Assembly: GCA_022457155.1 (NCBI GenBank)
Contig: JAJGOT010000154.1
Coordinates: forward strand, 975,001 to 1,039,000
Length of the DNA: 64,000 nt
Reading direction: 5' to 3'
Source: Cladopsammia gracilis
Lineage: Eukaryota > Cnidaria > Anthozoa > Scleractinia > Dendrophylliidae
Part shown: positions 58,351-64,000 of the stretch, in pieces
Position numbering within the stretch: position 1 is the first letter of the stretch
Layout of the letters: every line of letters starts with the position of its first letter
Notes under the pieces: generated by a model
The model's input: only the letters and a program-made list of their open reading frames with translations
What the model was told of the DNA's origin: nothing
The model's database searches: none
Position numbers and translations under genes: made by a program

Positions 58351-59146
58351 CCTGTGGTCTCTTACAAGACATCCGACACCTTGGAATCGAAATGACTAGT
58401 TACCTAACTGTACTGTTCAGATTCACACTTCGCTTTTGTTTAGGTCAAGCACAATTAAAACCATTAAAACCAAACCTATTTTGTTAGAAATGTCTTGATA
58501 TCGATTACTGTCCGCTTACGGGAGGTTATTTTATACTCTGTGGACCCCGAATAGGTGTCCGTACGCCGTGTCCGCTTACGGGAGGTTAAAAACGTAGTGT
58601 TGGAGAGGATAAATCGCCGGGACCGCGGTTTGGGAGGTGTCCGTTAGTGGAGGTTCGACTGCATTGGACATGCCTGCTATTATTGGCCGAAGACATAACA
58701 GTCCCTTAAGCTTATGCCATGTTTCGTTGTCACAAACATGAGAAGAACATAAGCATAAGCGGTCCCGTTTTCTCTGGACATAAGCAAGACTGTTATGCTT
58801 CCGTTTAGGCTTATGCTTATTACTAGTATTAGTGAAAACCAGGCTTAACACAATATCTGAATTGTAGAACATGTACTAAGTGCACTACTGTCCAATGCAT
58901 GTCGCATTCAAACAGTCCGGTTGTTGCGTGAAGCAGGCGACTGAGTAAAATGAGCTAGGCGTGCGTTTCTCGAAAGTCCCGAAAACTTTTCGGGCCCGGA
59001 AGCTGTATTGTAAATTCAGTTTCTTACGAATGGCATTGAAATTTTTACATTTTTTAGTGCCCAAAGCAGTCCAGCTCGTGTAGTAAACGTTAGATTTTAA
59101 TGCCTAACTTTCAAAATCAATAAAAACCGAATCTTTGAAGGTAAAT

Positions 59147-59590
59147 CCCGGGGGGGGGGGGGGGTACTCCCTAAAATGGGCTATACGGGGATGCTCCGCC
59201 CGAAAGGGGTACCTTTTTGAGGCTGGAGGTATATGAAAGGGTAGGGATTTCACGGGTTGAAGTATATGAAAGGGTAGGGATTTCACGAAGTATAGGAAAA
59301 GGTAGGGAAAACACAAGTTGAAGTATAAAAAAGGGTAGGGAAATCTGCCATTTAAGTATTATAAAAAGCGCCTTTCAAAATACATCAAACAGACGCAAGT
59401 AAAGGCTATATGAAAGGGGTACCATTTTCAATGAAAGGTATATGAAAGGGGTACCACTTTCATTGAAAGGCATATGAAAGGGGTACCTTTTCCTGTCAAA
59501 ATCGGTATGTGAAAGGGTAAGGGTTTGGACCTTGGGGCGGAGCATCCCCGTACAAAACTTTGTTGGGTACCCCCCCCCCCCCCCCCCGGG
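59147..59590. mobile_element. G-run hAT-like MITE, 8-bp TSD, copy-2 specific
   Basis: CCCGGGGG...GGTACTCCC at the left and GGGTACCCC...CCCGGG at the right, with GGGGATGCTCCGCCC inverted inside. Exact AGGTAAAT flanks it (59,139-59,146 and 59,591-59,598). Copy 1 has the empty site at about 29,540 (GCAGGTTAATATTTT). TATATGAAAGGG(GTA) repeats fill the interior. Confidence 0.9.
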
Positions 59591-59784
59591 AGGTAAATAT
59601 TTAGTACATAATCAGGATAGCTTTTCGGGCCCGAAAGGTTTCCTGGACTTTCGAGAAACGCACGCTGGTCACACCGTATTTCTTCGAATAAGTGTCGCGG
59701 CGTTTATTCCAAACTATTAGTTCAGTTTTGAGGAGTCGTCGATTTTAATGACTAAAGGGATACTCAGGCACACATATGTTGGCA

Positions 59785-59925
59785 TTTTGTAGACCAGCTG
59801 GGAAATGATACTGGTTTGAGCATTGCTGAACTCAAGAGCATCATGGAAAACCGGAAGGAATGGATGAAGCTAGTTAATGGAGTTCGAGTTCGCTCGAAAT
59901 AAGCAAGCAAGCAAGCAAGCTTTTA
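59785..59925 (+). mobile_element. severely 5'-truncated LINE 3' end, copy-2 specific
   Basis: The insert reads DQLGNDTGLSIAELKSIM, NRKEWMKLVNGVRVRSK and a stop, then (AAGC)n. This resembles the C-terminal codons of a LINE ORF2 (D.G.S..EL...M.DR..W) plus a short-unit tail. It is absent at the matching place in copy 1 (about 29,740). Confidence 0.6.
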
Positions 59926-60364
59926 TATTAGTTATATCTTCATTAGTTATAACCCCCGGGCCTCAAAGATTAGTATATTACCTATTACCTATAGGCTGTA
60001 ATTTGTTCCTGGTTGTGATCTTGTCGGTAATAAAATAATACACTTTTTACATGTTAAGCCTTCAAGTCGTTCTGCGATGGCTCACTTGCAGTAATATTTG
60101 TTGCCGTGTATATATTAATCAGTTTGAAGTAAAAAATACACATGATAGCAGAAACAAACGTGACCAAGAAGCCTTTATGACGTTTTAACTTCTTAGACAA
60201 AGAAACCCATCAGTTTATTTTAATTGTAAGCGACTAAGCCATCCTGAGGTTCTTGGTTTTTTTTCTTCAGAATCTGGTGACGACTCCGTCGATTCATCCT
60301 GGAAAGCAGAAATTAAACAATATTACAACAGTTATTAGAACAGTTTGAACAAAACTTCATGTTG

Positions 60365-60615
60365 TGCTGAAACGGTTTTTTTTTAGAGCCCGGTCGCTTA
60401 ATATCGCGACATTTTCGTTATGCGGAAAATTAACTGTTCCTGTCGGTGCTGAAACGTTTAGAGCCTGGTCGCTTAATATCGCGACATTTTCATTATGCGG
60501 AAAATTGATTAACTGTTCCGGTCGGTGCTGAAACGTTTAGAGCCCGGTCGCTTAATATTGCGACATTTTCATTATGCGGAAAATTGATTAACTGTTCCGG
60601 TCGGTGCTGAAACGT
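60365..60615. repeat. three-unit tandem repeat, about 80 bp
   Basis: The copy-2 counterpart of 30,191-30,355, with one extra unit. Confidence 0.85.
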
Positions 60616-60992
60616 TTTTTCAAGGAGCTCTGTTTCTAAGTAATGCGACGTATTCTCGATGCGGAAAGTTTAAAAATTTGATACTTTCTATCACCCACTG
60701 ATTACTCAGGGTGTCAATTTGGACTCGAGATGTGGTCAATTTTTCGAGCCCTTTGTCATTTGTACCTGGCACACACTGTTGGTCTGTTCCGCATTCATTT
60801 TTTGTCGCGCGTTGACATTTATTCGTTATATCGGCGTAGATTTTAGGCTTGGGCTGCCGGATTGTATTCGTTATAACGCGAGGATTTCGTTATATCGAGG
60901 AACTGTTCCCTACATTTTACTTGTAATTTTGCCGGGCTGAACAATATCGTTCGTTATACCGAGGATCGACTTCGTTATACAGAGGTTCGTTA

Positions 60993-62001
60993 GGGGTGGA
61001 CCATTAGAAATCCTGGGAGGGGGGTCAAAAAATTTTCAGTGTATGAATTTTTTTTTCGGCCTGAGTTTCCTGCAGGATTTTTTTTGGGGGGAGGTGCAAG
61101 CCTGCAGGTTTTTTTTTTTCTGAGATCTTCCTTATAAATGCGTGCAAGCTCCAATTTTTTTTATACTTGGCCCAATCCATTTTTGGTATTAAACGCTGGA
61201 GAGTAGATGTAAGTCAGACTGTCGAACCTTTGCATAAAAAATGGGTAGAAATAAGAATTGAGATGGAGTGGTCGAGCGCCGAAGGCGCGACCCGCTAGGG
61301 GGGTCTGGGGGCATGCCCCACCAGAAAATTTTGAAATCTTGGTGCTCTGAAACTCCATTTCTAGTGTTCTGAGACAACAATTTCTGTCAAAAATGTTTGG
61401 CAAATTGATGTGGCTTCTCGTCGCTTTGCGTCTCTTTGTGTGGCTCCACATACAAGTACTCGATTTCATTTGATATTTCTTGCTGTTTCTTTCAGTAGTT
61501 TATCTGGATATCAGAGTTAAGTATACGCAATTTCGTCTTTTTGTATATTTTTCCTATCCCGATCATATTGGTCGGGATTTGGGACGGTTGGACAATCTGT
61601 AAAAAATACTTGCGTGTAATAGAGCAGGTTACATATTTCATGATGTTTACAGTGTTTTCAAATATGTACATAAACAAGGTTTTGGTTATGTTAAGGTAAT
61701 GGTACATGTACCAGATAGACCTTTGAGGCAGGTAATTTTTGACAGCATTTGACTCAACCTGAAGTTGCTTATTGATGAATTTTACTACCAGAGAGCATGT
61801 CATACTCTCATATGTTCCAGTTTAAAATAAATAAATAAATAAATAAATAAATATATGTATATATAGCCAGTTAGCTTGCAGGATTTTATTTTTTTATGCT
61901 CAACTGCTTGCAAGAATTTTTTTTGAGACAATTTTCCTTTGCAGGATTTTTTTTTTGGTAATTGTCACCCCCCCCTCCCAAGATTTCTAATGGTCCGCCC
62001 C
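60993..62001. mobile_element. Harbinger-like MITE inside a pogo-like remnant
   Basis: The same element as 30,649-31,928, again flanked by TTA (60,990-60,992 and 62,002-62,004). Here the two flanks join into AGAGGTTCGTTAAATCGAG, the end of a pogo-like element (CGTTATACAGAGG...CCACTGTA), so this insertion site differs from that in copy 1. Confidence 0.8.
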
Positions 62002-62574
62002 TTAAATCGAGTTTCCACTGTACAGGGACTATGCTGAGACAACGCTCTCTTGAAGACTATGACGTCATTCAGAATCAGGGTGTCACTAACCTGACTACTA
62101 CCTCTTCCAAATGCTTTTAGCGCGCTGTGGAGCATCCTTCGATCTCGAGCCTGGCGCGAGCTGAAAAAGTACCGATCAATAAGAAGCTTGAGGATCTTTT
62201 CACGCTGAAACAACAAGAACAGACACCAAATATTAACTCAGTAAAATGTTGTTCAGAACATCAAATTAAACTGGGGCTCGACAAAAATAAAATAAATAAA
62301 ATGAAATAAAAAATGAATTGAAATAAAATGAAAATAAATGAAATGAAATAATTACATAAATAACAATTTCAGAAATTCACAGAGTGGCTCTTACTTCCAT
62401 TGTTTCCGGATCGAATTGTAATTTGGAAATAATGTTTTTTGTGCAGGGGGGAAAACCGGAGTACCAGGAGAAAAACCCTTGTTTTATTTCATATTCATCG
62501 GTTTTATAATAGCCCTAGATTTCGCCTTTAGTGAGCCTAGTTATATAAATCGATAGGGCTATTACTGATACATA

Positions 62575-62800
62575 GAACACCACACAAACAGACGACGGTA
62601 CGCCTGTGGAGAGACACAGCACACCACACAAACAGAGGATGGTAAACCTGTGGCCATGTGGAGAGAAAGCATACCACATCACACAAACAGAAGATGGTAA
62701 GCCTGTGGAGAGACAGCACACCATACAAACAGAAGATGGTAAGCCTGTGGAGAGACACGGCACACCATACAAATGGGGGATGGTAAACCTGTGGAGGGAC
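62575..62800. repeat. short minisatellite, about five units (copy 2)
   Basis: CACACAAACAGA(G/A)GATGGTA and CCTGTGGAGAGACA units, less regular than in copy 1, with unit lengths around 40-55 bp. Confidence 0.8.
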
Positions 62801-63211
62801 TGGTGAAGAGGACACAAATCTGTCTGACTGTTTCCATTGCCCCCAGACCCCGTCCTTACCACATCTTTTTGCGGCCTCAGACCCCCGGAGTTGCCTGGGG
62901 CTTGCATGGTACACGACAAGATATACCTTAATTAAAAATGGGAGAATCAGTACTTTTATAAAATGGCTAATTACTTCAACTATGTCATCATCTTCTTCTT
63001 CCTCTTCAACGCTCGAATCCAGGTCATCATAACGCTCCACTCTCTGTAATCATCGAAAGTTCATGACAGTCAGTTTGCTATAATACCGGCACTTTAAGTG
63101 ACTGCTCTAGCTCGCATGTAAGCCAGACTATCTCCCTGATGCGACCACCTTTTAGCAAATATCGTAGCCGACGTATGAACCAGTTAACAGTTTTCAGTGT
63201 CAAACACTTTC

Positions 63212-63463
63212 CAGGGGCGGATCCAGGAATTTCTGAAAGGGGGGTCCGGGTGCATGTTTCTCGGAAAATTTTTCCGATTTTACTCTCTAAAACGCCATTT
63301 ACGGCCTTCCTGAGAGTCGAAAACCGTTTGTTGAGTCAAAAACTTGACAATCAGTCAATTGGTGGAAGTGAAACAACTACGTATAAGACAATTTTATTCT
63401 ATTACTTTTATGGACGCCCCCACCCCCCCCCCCCCCCCGACCCTTCCCCTGGATCCACCACTG
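63212..63463. mobile_element. CAGGGGCGGATC-family MITE, 5-bp TSD, copy-2 specific
   Basis: CAGGGGCGGATCCAGG at the left and CCTGGATCCACCACTG at the right, flanked by CTTTC on both sides. Copy 1 has the empty site AAACATTTTCGATCTC (about 34,827). Confidence 0.9.
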
Positions 63464-63708
63464 CTTTCGATCTCAGTTACAATCTTTGCTGCGGATCCCA
63501 AGGGCGTTTGCTTTAGATCTTTATTCTTACTAATAAGCTACAGATAGAAACACACAAGGCAAAGCTGCAACTCCTAGCTATCTGCTTCTTTTTTTCAGTA
63601 ATGTAAGCATCATGTGCATTGTAAGTGATTGTATGAGGATCTACTTATTAAGTAACCAGTTTATTTTTCATTTCATGGGATGTATATGGACCTATATTCC
63701 TTAATTCA

Positions 63709-63977
63709 ATTTTATCCTTTGTTCAATTTTGATTTTCCATTGTTCTTTTCTATGCTAATAAATGATAATGAATACAGCCATATATTTCAATTAAAGTTAT
63801 CGGATAAAAGCTTAAAGCCAGGACCGCAAGGTAGTATGGGTTAGGGTAAATAGCATTGCTTAAAAATCCCATACTACCTTGCGGTCTTGGCTTTTCGCCT
63901 TTTTCATCCGACAACGTTAATTGAAATAGCTGTATATAAAAAAGGAAAATCAAAATTGAACCAAGGATAAAACTGAC
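63709..63977. mobile_element. palindromic MITE-like element
   Basis: Imperfect inverted arms of about 120 bp (TTTTATCCTTTGTTCAATTT, TTTCAATTAA, ACCGCAAGGTAGTATGGG) surround a short loop containing TTAGGGTAAATAGC. It is non-coding. From 63,528 to 63,708 nothing is recognised. Confidence 0.75.
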
Positions 63978-64000
63978 CTAAACATATACGTTGATAAAAA

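Larger units (their letters stand above)
53420..63523 (+). repeat. segmental duplication, copy 2
   Basis: Partner of 20,130-34,894. The left edge lies inside TRPC intron 1; the right edge is at GCTTTAGATCTTTAT (63,523). Exon 1, the three-unit array beside it, the pogo-like right end, the VNTR, the Harbinger-like MITE and the minisatellite occur in the same order as in copy 1. Insertions specific to this copy are 57,781-58,350, 59,147-59,590, about 59,785-59,925 and 63,212-63,463. Confidence 0.85.

Overview
This looks like nuclear genomic DNA from an animal, most plausibly an anthozoan cnidarian such as a stony coral. The grounds are short coding exons with GT/AG splice sites, large AT-rich introns, many small terminal-inverted-repeat (TIR) elements, L1/Tx1-type LINEs, a Penelope-like element and KDZ-type transposase remnants. 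The taxon is an inference. Host genes are few. A TRPC-type cation channel on the minus strand can be assembled by eye from six exons (56,263 down to about 45,813) with compatible phases. One lone exon of an SLC49A4/DIRC2-like transporter lies at 36,285-36,518 (-). A degenerate tRNA-Glu-like sequence lies at about 36,860-36,930 (-).

Layout. 1-11 kb: broken LINEs with nested insertions, including a four-layer nest at 4.9-10.2 kb. 12-17.5 kb: a KDZ-like transposase remnant split by a 3.6-kb DNA transposon, and an hAT-like element. 17.5-20.1 kb: minisatellite and repeated modules. 20.1-34.9 kb: copy 1 of a segmental duplication containing TRPC exon 1, a Penelope insertion and a 47-bp minisatellite. 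35-45.5 kb: single-copy stretch with the transporter exon, small TIR elements, a 2-kb foldback element and a 5'-truncated LINE. 45.8-53.0 kb: TRPC exons 6 to 2. 53.4-63.5 kb: copy 2 of the duplication, holding exon 1 of the complete gene. 63.5-64 kb: one palindromic element.

The main observation is the pair of duplicated blocks (20.13-34.89 and 53.42-63.52 kb, same orientation). Copy 2 is joined to the rest of the channel gene. Copy 1 carries a second, fully open first exon of identical length (1,017 nt) with its splice donor, but none of the other five exons. The blocks have since taken separate transposon insertions, so for many elements one copy is the filled site and the other the empty site. 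This fixes element ends and target-site duplications (TSDs) directly from the sequence: Penelope 11 bp, a 1.09-kb TIR element 5 bp, a CAGGGGCGGATC family 5 bp, and a G-run hAT-like family 8 bp. Homology calls come from motif recognition by eye, not from database searches. Counts of differences were made by hand.
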